From DASYAE01 sp036501535 (GTDB lineage: Bacteria > Actinomycetota > Actinomycetes > Streptomycetales > Catenulisporaceae), in contig DASYAE010000151.1 of NCBI GenBank assembly GCA_036501535.1, positions 1 through 14,300 of the forward strand: a DNA stretch of 14,300 nucleotides, given 5' to 3'. Each line of letters begins with the position of its first letter. Position 1 is the stretch's first letter. This document shows positions 5,273-13,529 of this stretch, one piece after another. Under the pieces are notes generated by a model that saw nothing but the letters and a program-made list of their open reading frames with translations, ran no database searches and was not told where the DNA came from. A program made the position numbers and the translations under genes.

Positions 5273-6889
5273 GTGGCGGGTACGGCTGCGGAGGACGCGA
5301 GCGGAACGGAACACGGGCCGGTCCTGGACTTCGGCGAGCGTAACGGCCGGGTCCGGGGCGACGATCACGCCACCACAGTCGCGGGCTCATCGCGCGGCCG
5401 GGCATCCCGCACCGGCATCTCAGTAGGTTCACTCACGGCGCAGCAGCGCGGCCGGCTCGCCGTCGTCCTGCTCGCCTTCGCGATCGCCGCGATCACGGCC
5501 GCCGGCCTGCTCGGCCCCTCGGCCGCCGAGGCCGCGCTGCCCGGGCGCGTCGTCAGCCCGCCGTTCGACTTCGCCGCGCGGCCGCCGCAGTGGCTCGTCA
5601 CGCTTCTGCTCGACGCGGCGGTGATCGCCGGGGCGGCCGGACTCGCGTCGGCGCTCAGCGCGCTGCGCGCCGGGTGGTCGCCTGCTCCCAGACCCCTGAT
5701 CCGGGCCTCGTACGGGGCCGCTGCGGCCGCCGTTCTGGTTCCGCCGATGGGATCAGCCGACCATCTCGTCTATGCCGCCTACGGCCGTCTGGTGACCACC
5801 GGCGGCAATCCGTACACCCAGACGGCGCACACGCTCGCGTTGCACGGCGACCCGATTGGGCTAGCCGTCCAGCCGCCGTGGATCAACACCTCGTCGGTCT
5901 ACGGCCCGGCGGCCACCGCCCAACAGGCGCTGGCCTCGTGGATCGGCGGCGACTCGGTCCACACCACAGTGTTCGTACTCGCACTGATCGGCGCGGCCGG
6001 GTACGTGGCCGCCGGGGCGATGCTGCGCCGGATCGGCGACCCGGTCCGGGTCACCCTGCTGTTCGGGCTCAATCCGCTGCTGCTGCTGGACAACGTGAAC
6101 GCGGCCCACCTCGACGCCTTCGGCACCGCCATCGCCGTCGCCGGGATCTACGTGCTGCACCGGCGCACCGACCTGGCCGGAGCGCTGGCGGCGGGCGCGA
6201 TCATCGGGGCGAGCTGCGCGGTCAAGCTCTCGTTCGGCCTGGCCGTGCTCGCCGGCGTGTGGGCGCTACGCCGCCGGCCGGGTCTGGCCGCGGCCTTCGT
6301 GGCGGCCGCAGCGGCCGCCGGGCTCGCGATCTACCTGCCGTACGAGACCGTCGCGTTCGAGCCGGCCCGGCAGGCCGCGCAGATGATCTCGCTCGGCTCG
6401 GCGTGGCGCCCGCTGCTCGATCCGCTCCAGAACGCGGTCGGCGGAACCACCGCGCGCGACCTGATCTCCGCCCTCGGCTGGCTCACCGCGGCGGTCGCAG
6501 CATGGCTGCTCGCCCCGGTCGTGCGGGCCCGCCGGCCCGGCGCCACCGGCGACGAGGCGGTCCGGGCGCTGGCGGTGCTGGGCCTGGCCTGGGCACTCGC
6601 CGCGCCCTACACGCTGCCGTGGTACGACGTGGTCTTCTGGGCGCCGCTCGCCGCCTGCGCGGCCGGGGCGGTCGACCTGCTCGCGGTGGCCCGCACCGGC
6701 GTGCTCTCGCTCGGCTACATCCCCGGCCTCGACCTGCCGCTCGAGCCGGGCCTGGCGGGCTGGGCGAACTGGATGCGGGCCGACGCGGCGCCGGTCTTCT
6801 CGATCGGTGCGCTGGCCGCGTGCGCCGTGCTCGGCGTGCGCGCACGGCTAACGCGGCGAGCGGACCTGATCGGGCGGGACGGGCGTTAG
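5273..6889 (+). CDS. Multi-pass GT-C glycosyltransferase (MptB/GT87-like)
   Basis: A 538-residue integral membrane protein with roughly ten or more hydrophobic segments; the first is LAVVLLAFAIAAITAAGLLG and the last is near ALAACAVLGVRARL. The GT-C signature region lies after the early helices: GSADHLVYAAYGRLVTTGGNPY with Asp163, then AVQPPWINTSSVYGPAATA, then FGLNPLLLLDNVNAAHLDAFG. The acidic first-loop residue and the NPY/YGP motifs match polyprenyl-phosphate-sugar-dependent enzymes such as MptB and GT87 mannosyltransferases; the exact family is uncertain. It should act on the outer face, transferring sugar from a polyprenyl donor to an envelope glycan, plausibly the donor made by the upstream GT2 enzyme. 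The first 55 residues are polar and probably disordered. GTG 5273 is the only usable start between the GT2 stop and the first helix; it has no good ribosome site, so coupling to the GT2 gene is likely. Confidence 0.82.
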   Translation: MAGTAAEDASGTEHGPVLDFGERNGRVRGDDHATTVAGSSRGRASRTGISVGSLTAQQRGRLAVVLLAFAIAAITAAGLLGPSAAEAALPGRVVSPPFDFAARPPQWLVTLLLDAAVIAGAAGLASALSALRAGWSPAPRPLIRASYGAAAAAVLVPPMGSADHLVYAAYGRLVTTGGNPYTQTAHTLALHGDPIGLAVQPPWINTSSVYGPAATAQQALASWIGGDSVHTTVFVLALIGAAGYVAAGAMLRRIGDPVRVTLLFGLNPLLLLDNVNAAHLDAFGTAIAVAGIYVLHRRTDLAGALAAGAIIGASCAVKLSFGLAVLAGVWALRRRPGLAAAFVAAAAAAGLAIYLPYETVAFEPARQAAQMISLGSAWRPLLDPLQNAVGGTTARDLISALGWLTAAVAAWLLAPVVRARRPGATGDEAVRALAVLGLAWALAAPYTLPWYDVVFWAPLAACAAGAVDLLAVARTGVLSLGYIPGLDLPLEPGLAGWANWMRADAAPVFSIGALAACAVLGVRARLTRRADLIGRDGR

Positions 6890-6893
6890 GCGT

Positions 6894-6919
6894 GGCGTCC
6901 GTCCGCCAGGCGTCCGTCC
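6894..6919 (+). repeat. Short direct repeat GGCGTCCGTCC
   Basis: An 11-base unit occurs at 6894-6904 and 6909-6919 (15-base period). Further GGCGT-like pieces follow up to about 6945. It lies between the GT-C stop and the convergent rhodanese stop. Confidence 0.7.
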
Positions 6920-6941
6920 ATCGGGCGTTCGGGGTAAGGCG

Positions 6942-7274
6942 TCAGGCGACGAACGGGTCGGCGCCGCCGTCGGCCTGCATCGGGCGCCCGGCCGCCGCCC
7001 AGGCCAGCATCCCGCCGGTGACGTTGACCGCGTTGCGGCCGAGCTGGTTCAGGTAGCCCGCGGCCTGCTCGGACCGCCCTCCGGCCTTGCAGATCACGTA
7101 TACGTCCTGGTCGGCGGGCACCTCGTCGGCCCGCGCCATCAGCTCGCTGAGCGGCAGGTGCACCGCCTGCGGGGCGTGGCCGCAGATCCACTCGTCGCCC
7201 TCCCGCACGTCGAGCAGGTAGCCGCCGGCCGGGATGCCGTCGAGATCCACGGCGGGCACTTGAGAACGGAACAT
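6942..7274 (-). CDS. Single-domain rhodanese-like sulfurtransferase
   Basis: This 110-residue protein is one rhodanese domain. It has GYLLDVREGDEWICGHAPQAVHLPLSEL (the DVR and GHIPGA-like CH2 motif in altered form), then DVYVICKAGGRSEQAA with catalytic Cys62 in the loop CKAGGRS, and a C-terminal NVTGGMLAWAAAGRP. The family transfers sulfane sulfur from thiosulfate or other donors via a cysteine persulfide. Single-domain cytoplasmic versions act in sulfur trafficking or thiol defence; the substrate here is unknown. There is no signal peptide. ATG 7274 is preceded by GCGAGGA about six bases upstream. The second domain found in long rhodaneses is absent, as is normal for GlpE-size proteins. It converges on the GT-C gene and is divergent from serS. 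Confidence 0.9.
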   Translation of the reverse strand: MFRSQVPAVDLDGIPAGGYLLDVREGDEWICGHAPQAVHLPLSELMARADEVPADQDVYVICKAGGRSEQAAGYLNQLGRNAVNVTGGMLAWAAAGRPMQADGGADPFVA

Positions 7275-7362
7275 CGGTCCTCGCTTCCAAAGATCGGTTC
7301 AAACCAAGGTTAAGCGAAGCTACTGTGCCCGGGTCCGACTTCACCGACTGTTCCGCGAACCC

Positions 7363-7391
7363 TTGACACCCGATCTGGTCTAGTCCATTTT
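7363..7391 (+). promoter_or_regulatory. Plus-strand promoter TTGACA-17-CATTTT
   Basis: A perfect -35 TTGACA (7363-7368) stands 17 bases from CATTTT (7386-7391), giving an expected start near 7398. It is the only textbook -35 I found in the window. Its transcript would reach serS only after about 310 bases, passing two hairpins. Confidence 0.55.
7374..7389. promoter_or_regulatory. DasR-type (dre-like) operator candidate
   Basis: The core TGGTCTAGTCCA (7376-7387) is palindromic except for one T/T pair. Compared with the DasR-responsive element consensus ACTGGTCTAGACCACT as I remember it, 13 of 16 positions agree. DasR is the GntR/HutC-family repressor of amino-sugar metabolism in streptomycetes. 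The site lies between the -35 and -10, a natural position for repression. Another GntR-type regulator could equally be the ligand-responsive protein. Confidence 0.5.
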
Positions 7392-7505
7392 TGCCTTGCC
7401 GGGTTCTGACACTGACGGAACGGAACAGCGGCCGCCGCGCCGCCGCGCGGAACGGCTGCAGCCGCATCCCGCCCGCGGCCAGTCCGACAAGCCCGGCCGA
7501 AGACC

Positions 7506-7525
7506 GCGGACGCCGGGGCGTCCGC
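7506..7525 (+). other. Hairpin with 8-bp stem
   Basis: GCGGACGC (7506-7513) and GCGTCCGC (7518-7525) pair perfectly around CGGG. It stands six bases before the larger hairpin at 7532, so the two form a tandem structure. Confidence 0.55.
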
Positions 7526-7531
7526 CCAAGC

Positions 7532-7563
7532 GCCGGGGAGGCAGGCGCCGCTGCCTCCCCGGC
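7532..7563 (+). terminator. Strong 13-bp terminator-like hairpin upstream of serS
   Basis: GCCGGGGAGGCAG (7532-7544) and CTGCCTCCCCGGC (7551-7563) are perfect 13-base complements with a 6-base loop, followed by TCCTTCC. With one bulge, AAG/CTT extends the stem. It is the most stable hairpin I found in the window. No plus-strand gene ends before it, so it would terminate the transcript from 7398 or act as an attenuator. Confidence 0.6.
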
Positions 7564-7698
7564 TCCTTCCTGCGCGCATTCCGGGCCTTCACGGCTGCTG
7601 GCCGGCCTGGTCGACGATGGCTATCTGCATGACGGCCGCCGAGAAATCCACCGTGCCGGCCCGCCGCAATCCTGTACCGCCGGGCGGGTCGCAGCCGG

Positions 7699-7704
7699 TA
7701 TTTT
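7699..7704 (+). promoter_or_regulatory. TATTTT -10 box of serS, leaderless layout
   Basis: TATTTT ends six bases before GTG 7711. The only purine stretch, GAGG (7706-7709), lies one base from the GTG, too close for a ribosome site. This points to a transcript starting at the GTG. No strong -35 is visible. Confidence 0.5.
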
Positions 7705-7710
7705 TGAGGC

Positions 7711-8994
7711 GTGATCGACCTCCGAGAACTACGCGACGACCCCGACCGCTTCCGCGCCTCGCAGCGCGCCCGCGGCGAAGATCCGGGCCTGGTGGACCAG
7801 GTGCTGGCGGCCGACGAGCGGCGCCGGTCCTCGGCCTCGGCGTTCGACGCGCTGCGGTCCGAGCAGAAGGGGCTGGGACGCGAGGTCTCGAAGGCGTCCG
7901 GCGAGCAGAAGGCCGCGCTGCTGGCGCGGGCCGGCGAGGTCTCGGCCGCGGTGAAGGCCGCCGCCGCGGCACAGGACGAGGCCGCCGCGCAGGCCCAGCG
8001 GCTGGCGCTGTCCCTGTCGAACCTGATCGGGGAGGGCGTGCCCGAGGGCGGCGAGGACGACTTCGTCGTGCTCGAGGAGATCGGCGCGCCGCGCGACTTC
8101 GCCGCGGAGGGCTTCGAGCCGCGCGACCACGTCGAGCTCGGCCGGCTGCTCGGCGCCATCGACCTCGAGCGCGGGGTGAAGGTCGGCGGGGCCCGCCAGT
8201 ACTACCTCACCGGGCCCGGCGCGCTGCTCGAGTTCGCCCTGCTCAACATGGCGATGGCGCAGGCCGTCCGCTACGGCCTGGTGCCCGTGGTCACCCCGTC
8301 GCTGGTGAAGCCGGGCGCGATGCAGGGCACCGGATTCCTCGACCAGGCCGCGGAGAACGTGTACCACCTCGCCGAGGACGACCTGTACCTCGTCGGGACG
8401 TCTGAGGTGCCGCTCGCCGCGTATCACATGGACGAGATCATCGACGCCTCCACGCTGCCGCTGCGCTATGCGGGCTACTCGTCCTGCTACCGGCGCGAGG
8501 CCGGGTCCTACGGCAAGGACACCCGCGGCATCATCCGGGTGCACCAGTTCGAGAAGGTCGAGATGTTCTCCTACTGCGCGCCCGAGGACGCGCACGAGGA
8601 GCACCTGCGGCTGCTCGGCTGGGAGAAGGAGTTCCTCACCGCGCTGGAGCTGCCGTTCCGGGTCATCCATGTGGCGGCCGGCGACCTCGGCGCCTCGGCC
8701 GCGCGCAAGTACGACTGCGAGGCCTGGATCCCGACCCAGGGCAAGTACCGCGAGGTGACCTCGACCTCGAACTGCACCGGCTTCCAGGCCCGCCGGCTGG
8801 CGATCCGGATGCGCGACGGGTCCGGCACCCGGCCGCTGGCCACGCTGAACGGGACGCTGTGCGCGATGACCCGGATGATCGTGGCCCTGCTGGAGAACCA
8901 CCAGCAGGCGGACGGCTCGGTGCGGGTCCCCAAGGCGCTGCAGCCGTTTCTCGGCACCGACACCATTACGGCGCCCGGCCGGGCCGCCGGCTGA
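7711..8994 (+). CDS. serS: Seryl-tRNA synthetase
   Basis: This 427-residue class II synthetase charges tRNA-Ser with serine and also supplies Ser-tRNA for selenocysteine where that pathway exists. The N-terminal arm (from MIDLRELRDDPDRFRAS to about residue 105) is the long antiparallel coiled coil that grips the long variable arm of tRNA-Ser. Catalytic part: motif 1 around VVTPSLVKPGAMQGTGF; the serine-binding TSEVPLAAY; motif 2 with CYRREAGSYGKDTRGIIRVHQFEKVEMF (Arg261 first arginine); the TSTSNCTGFQARR stretch; and motif 3 ending in the NGTLCAMTRMIVALLENHQ helix (Arg388). Length and motif order are normal. The GTG start is fixed by the coiled-coil start and by the -10 box six bases upstream. 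Downstream, the phosphotransferase gene has its own promoter signal, so serS is probably monocistronic. Confidence 0.98.
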   Translation: MIDLRELRDDPDRFRASQRARGEDPGLVDQVLAADERRRSSASAFDALRSEQKGLGREVSKASGEQKAALLARAGEVSAAVKAAAAAQDEAAAQAQRLALSLSNLIGEGVPEGGEDDFVVLEEIGAPRDFAAEGFEPRDHVELGRLLGAIDLERGVKVGGARQYYLTGPGALLEFALLNMAMAQAVRYGLVPVVTPSLVKPGAMQGTGFLDQAAENVYHLAEDDLYLVGTSEVPLAAYHMDEIIDASTLPLRYAGYSSCYRREAGSYGKDTRGIIRVHQFEKVEMFSYCAPEDAHEEHLRLLGWEKEFLTALELPFRVIHVAAGDLGASAARKYDCEAWIPTQGKYREVTSTSNCTGFQARRLAIRMRDGSGTRPLATLNGTLCAMTRMIVALLENHQQADGSVRVPKALQPFLGTDTITAPGRAAG

Positions 8995-9026
8995 CTGACG
9001 TCCCGCTGATTCGCCGAATTCGCCAG

Positions 9027-9041
9027 GCGTCCGCGCGACGC
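9027..9041 (+). terminator. Weak hairpin after serS
   Basis: GCGTC (9027-9031) and GACGC (9037-9041) pair around CGCGC, 33 bases after the serS stop. The stem is short and lacks a T-tract, so termination here is only a possibility. Confidence 0.3.
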
Positions 9042-9090
9042 GGCCTGCAGACCCCTTCTGATCAGGGCACGCAGGTCGCGCGCCGGTCCT

Positions 9091-9132
9091 GAGAACGGCT
9101 TGCGAGAACGCTTCCGGTGTAGCCGGATACAC
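9091..9132 (+). promoter_or_regulatory. GAGAACG direct repeat and GTGTA/TACAC dyad upstream of phosphotransferase
   Basis: GAGAACG occurs at 9091-9097 and 9104-9110 (13-base step, each followed within a base or so by CTT). Next comes a 5-bp dyad GTGTA-GCCGGA-TACAC (9117-9132). These lie 50-90 bases before the predicted -10 of the phosphotransferase gene and could bind a regulator. Confidence 0.25.
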
Positions 9133-9182
9133 GTTCGGGCGGCCGGAGCGGGAAAACGGAATCACGACCGGATGCCCCGGCG

Positions 9183-9188
9183 TACAGT
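9183..9188 (+). promoter_or_regulatory. TACAGT -10 box of the phosphotransferase gene, leaderless layout
   Basis: TACAGT ends six bases before ATG 9195, and the intervening ACCGGC contains no ribosome site. Transcription would start at the ATG. No clear -35 was found. Confidence 0.5.
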
Positions 9189-9194
9189 ACCGGC

Positions 9195-10226
9195 ATGCCG
9201 AGTCCGAACCGGAACTCGTCCGAGCCGAGTCGGTACCCTCCGCCGGCCGCCCTCCTGCTGGACTACGGGATCGACGCCGCTCCCGACTACCGGCCGGTGG
9301 ACGAAGGCCTGCTGAACCGCTCGTTCCGGGTGCGCGCCGGACAGGAGACGTATTTCCTCAAGCAGTACTTGGATCAGGGGTCGAAGACGATCCGCGCGCA
9401 GCACGCCGCGACCCGCGCGCTGGCCCGCGCCGGGCTGCCGGCGCTGCCGCCGCTGGCCGACCGGGACGGCCGCACGCTGCTGATCCGCGGCGGGCGGCAC
9501 TACGCGCTCTTCCCGTGGGTGCTGGGCGAGCATCTGCCCGGGCCGACGCTCACCACCGCGCAGTGCACCGATCTCGGGGCGCTGCTGGCCCGGATGCACG
9601 AGGCGCTGTGCCGGATCCTCGGCCCGGTCGGCCAGCCGCTGTTCCAGCCGGCCGACACCGCCGCGCAGGCCGAGGCGACCGCCATGAGGCTCCTGCGCCG
9701 GCTGCGCTCCCGCGCCCGCCGGGACGGCATCGACGACCTGGCCGAGTTCCGGCTCGAGGAGCGGATCAGCCTCCTGCGGCAGCTGGCCGGCCGCCGGCCG
9801 CCGGACGACGCGGTGCTGACCGCCGGGCACGTGCACGGCGACTTCCACGGACTCAATGTCCTGTATTCATCGGCCGGGGCCGTCCGGGCGGTGGTGGACT
9901 GGGACCGGCTGAGCGTGGGGCCGTGCCTGGAGGAGCTGGTGCGCTCGGCCCTGATCATATTCGTCGACCCGGTGGACGGGACGCTGGAGCTCGACCGGGT
10001 GCGCGCCTACGTGCGCGGCTACGTCTCGGTGCGGCCGCGCTTCGCCGAGGAGCTGCCGCTGGCGGTGCACCGGCTGTGGTGGGAGCGGCTGACCGATTTC
10101 TGGATGCTGATCTGGCGCTACGAGCGCGACGATCCGCGGCCGGACCGGCTGTTCCCGTCGGCCGCGGCGCTCGTGCTGTGGTGGACGCACCACTACGAGA
10201 AGGTGCTGGAGTCGTTCCGCGGCTGA
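9195..10226 (+). CDS. APH-fold phosphotransferase (kinase-like), substrate unknown
   Basis: This 343-residue protein has the aminoglycoside-phosphotransferase/choline-kinase fold. N-lobe: a glycine-poor nucleotide loop near GLLNRSFRVRAG, then TYFLKQY with the ATP-binding Lys, and LFPWVLGEHL at the hinge. C-lobe: the catalytic loop VHGDFHGLNVLY with Asp216, and AVVDWDR with the metal-binding Asp235. The tail has WWERLTDFWMLIWRYERDD, common in chromosomal APH relatives such as homoserine kinase type II and small-molecule kinases. It is not a recognisable resistance enzyme, so I make no drug-resistance claim. The C-terminal SAAALVLWWTHHYEKVLESF helix is intact. It lies 200 bases after serS and converges on the secreted-protein gene with a 27-base gap. 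The start is set by ATG 9195 and its adjacent -10. Confidence 0.85.
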   Translation: MPSPNRNSSEPSRYPPPAALLLDYGIDAAPDYRPVDEGLLNRSFRVRAGQETYFLKQYLDQGSKTIRAQHAATRALARAGLPALPPLADRDGRTLLIRGGRHYALFPWVLGEHLPGPTLTTAQCTDLGALLARMHEALCRILGPVGQPLFQPADTAAQAEATAMRLLRRLRSRARRDGIDDLAEFRLEERISLLRQLAGRRPPDDAVLTAGHVHGDFHGLNVLYSSAGAVRAVVDWDRLSVGPCLEELVRSALIIFVDPVDGTLELDRVRAYVRGYVSVRPRFAEELPLAVHRLWWERLTDFWMLIWRYERDDPRPDRLFPSAAALVLWWTHHYEKVLESFRG

Positions 10227-10253
10227 CCGTCTGGAGGGATCAGCCGGAGACTC

Positions 10254-10871
10254 TCAGAGCCGCCCGGTGACGGCGCCGAGCACGTTGTTCGGCAGGGACG
10301 GCATCATCGCAGCGGACGGAGTCGCGGCCGCGGCCCCCGGCGCGTTCCCGGTGACCGCGCCGAGAACCGAGTTCACGACGGGCCCGATGACCGGGAGCGA
10401 CGCGATCGCCGAGACGACCATCGACGAAGAGGGTTGAGACTGCTTCGGCGCCTGCGCCTGGCTCTGCGGAACGGTGTCCTGGCTGTTCTGATTGTCCCGG
10501 CCGGTTTGGACATCCTGGCTGCCCTGACCGCTCCAGCCGGCCGGACCCCGCGCGGGAACCGCCTGCGCAGCCGCCGCGGCGCCCGTGCCCGGCGACGCCG
10601 GGACGGGGACGGCGGCGCTCGGCCCGTTCGCCGGACCGTCCCCGGAACCGGCGCCCAGAGCCGGATCCGACAGGACCGTCACCGGAACCGGCGCGCCTAG
10701 ACCCGAGCCGGACCCGCTGCTCAGACCTGCGCCCTGCGCACCGGCGGTGCTCGCACGGGCCGGGTCGAGGGCCGCGGCGGTCAGGCCGAGCGCGGTCAGC
10801 GTCGCGCCGACGGCCAGGACGCAGATCGCCACGGGCCTCGCCCGGGCGCGCGCTTTGGCATGGGCACCCAT
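10254..10871 (-). CDS. Secreted or anchored low-complexity protein, unknown function
   Basis: I do not recognise a family. The 205-residue product starts MGAHAKARARARPVAI, a basic n-region, followed by a hydrophobic stretch (CVLAVGATLTALGLTAAALDPARA) that is a signal peptide or single anchor. The rest is disordered: Gly/Ser/Ala/Pro-rich, then Gln/Asn-rich (GSQDVQTGRDNQNSQDT). The C-terminal 50 residues are more hydrophobic and contain a duplicated VLGAVTG element, one copy forming the very end (VLGAVTGRL). An open frame extends to a TTG at 10934, but ATG 10871 has GAAGGGAG about 9 bases upstream and places the basic n-region correctly. Composition resembles other small exported actinomycete proteins; a role in the envelope is a guess. 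Confidence 0.72.
   Translation of the reverse strand: MGAHAKARARARPVAICVLAVGATLTALGLTAAALDPARASTAGAQGAGLSSGSGSGLGAPVPVTVLSDPALGAGSGDGPANGPSAAVPVPASPGTGAAAAAQAVPARGPAGWSGQGSQDVQTGRDNQNSQDTVPQSQAQAPKQSQPSSSMVVSAIASLPVIGPVVNSVLGAVTGNAPGAAAATPSAAMMPSLPNNVLGAVTGRL
10263..10367 (-). repeat. Two 21-base direct repeat copies in the 3' end of the secreted-protein gene
   Basis: The segments at 10263-10283 and 10347-10367 agree in 19 of 21 bases and encode the two VLGAVTG elements. They are 84 bases apart and in frame. Confidence 0.8.
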
Positions 10872-10933
10872 CGGTCTTCTCCCTTCGCGCGGAGAGCCGG
10901 TGGCTCCCTGCAATCGTGAAAAAACGCTGTGCA

Positions 10934-10977
10934 ACCAACACCGTCAAGTGCACGCGGTCACACGATCAGGTGTTGGT
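10934..10977. promoter_or_regulatory. Nine-bp inverted repeat ACCAACACC/GGTGTTGGT
   Basis: ACCAACACC (10934-10942) and GGTGTTGGT (10969-10977) are perfect complements, 35 bases apart start to start. The left arm lies just downstream of a minus-strand TTGACG (10947-10942), a possible -35 for the secreted-protein gene, with TTTTTT 17 bases on as a poor -10. The half-sites could bind one regulator cooperatively between the divergent genes. Confidence 0.4.
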
Positions 10978-10991
10978 CGAATAACTGCCTT

Positions 10992-11028
10992 TCACCCGAT
11001 CGAGTGAGAAGCAAAACAGCAGTACAGT
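10992..11028 (+). promoter_or_regulatory. Operator-like palindrome and -10 box of the oxidoreductase gene
   Basis: TCACCCGATCGAGTGA (10992-11007) is a 16-base palindrome with one mismatched pair. TACAGT (11023-11028) is a good -10, and the palindrome covers the -35 position. The predicted start is near 11035, giving a leader of about 90 bases before GTG 11127. Confidence 0.45.
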
Positions 11029-11126
11029 GCGGTGTCGAGGCAGTTCGAGACCGGCCCCCGGCATCGCCCTGACGTGCTGACAGAGTCGGGAAAAGCACCG
11101 CCTCGACCCGCCGAGAGGAGCCCGCC

Positions 11127-13425
<2,299 letters not shown>

Positions 13426-13430
<5 letters not shown>

Positions 13431-13493
13431 CGGCGCATTAGGCGGGCACAGACAGCGCGCCGACCCGGATGGCGCAACCGACAGGCCGTCACA
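13426..13493 (+). other. Nine-bp long-range stem at the oxidoreductase gene end
   Basis: TGTGACGGC (13426-13434), which includes the stop codon, is a perfect complement of GCCGTCACA (13485-13493), closing a 50-base loop. It may be part of a terminator structure or a 3' processing element. No T-tract follows. Confidence 0.35.
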
Positions 13494-13501
13494 AATGCAC
13501 T

Positions 13502-13519
13502 TCATCCAGGTGTGGATGA
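13502..13519. promoter_or_regulatory. Perfect dyad before the second TetR gene
   Basis: TCATCCA-GGTG-TGGATGA has perfect 7-bp arms and a 4-base centre, a length and symmetry typical of TetR operators. It ends 10 bases before ATG 13530 and overlaps GATGAT (13515-13520), a possible weak -10, so a bound dimer would block its own gene. It is the cleanest operator candidate in the window. Confidence 0.55.
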
Positions 13520-13529
13520 TCCTGACGGT

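Larger units (their letters stand above)
7398..7570 (+). ncRNA. Possible short RNA or serS leader ending in strong hairpin
   Basis: Inferred only from the promoter at 7363-7391 and the hairpin at 7532-7563. The transcript would be about 165-175 bases, with two adjacent perfect hairpins at its 3' end and no convincing open frame. It could be a stand-alone RNA, or an attenuated leader of serS. No T-box consensus sequence was seen. Confidence 0.25.
7275..7710. other. 436-base rhodanese/serS intergenic region
   Basis: There is no convincing protein gene here. A frame open from TTG 7391 ends in a GTGA overlap with serS, but roughly a quarter of its codons end in A/T, against very few in the real genes, and it has no ribosome site. 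The region holds: a minus-strand -10-like TAGCTT (7322-7317) for the rhodanese; a plus-strand TTGACA promoter with an embedded operator-like palindrome (7363-7391); two strong hairpins (7506-7525 and 7532-7563); and a -10 box directly before serS (7699-7704). It is therefore mostly regulatory and may contain a short untranslated RNA. Confidence 0.55.

Noticed and set aside
5590..7056. A 488-codon plus-strand frame inside the GT-C gene
   Set aside because: Arg/Gly-rich out-of-frame reading of the membrane protein; it has no helices or motifs and runs past the real gene into the convergent rhodanese.
7398..7710. T-box riboswitch upstream of serS
   Set aside because: No T-box consensus (AGGGTGG-ACCGCG type) or specifier-loop arrangement was found; the hairpins present do not resemble its antiterminator.
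7391..7714. Open frame whose stop overlaps serS as GTGA, suggesting a translationally coupled leader gene
   Set aside because: It begins at TTG without a ribosome site, about a quarter of its codons end in A/T unlike neighbouring genes, the two hairpins lie inside it, and the product resembles nothing. The overlap is probably chance.
7729..9165. A 478-codon minus-strand open frame over serS
   Set aside because: Antisense shadow of serS with low-complexity Arg/Gly/Val composition and no family motif.
9195..10226. Reading the phosphotransferase as an aminoglycoside resistance gene
   Set aside because: Only the general APH fold motifs are visible. Many chromosomal kinases share them, and there is no mobile context or similarity I can name to a resistance enzyme.
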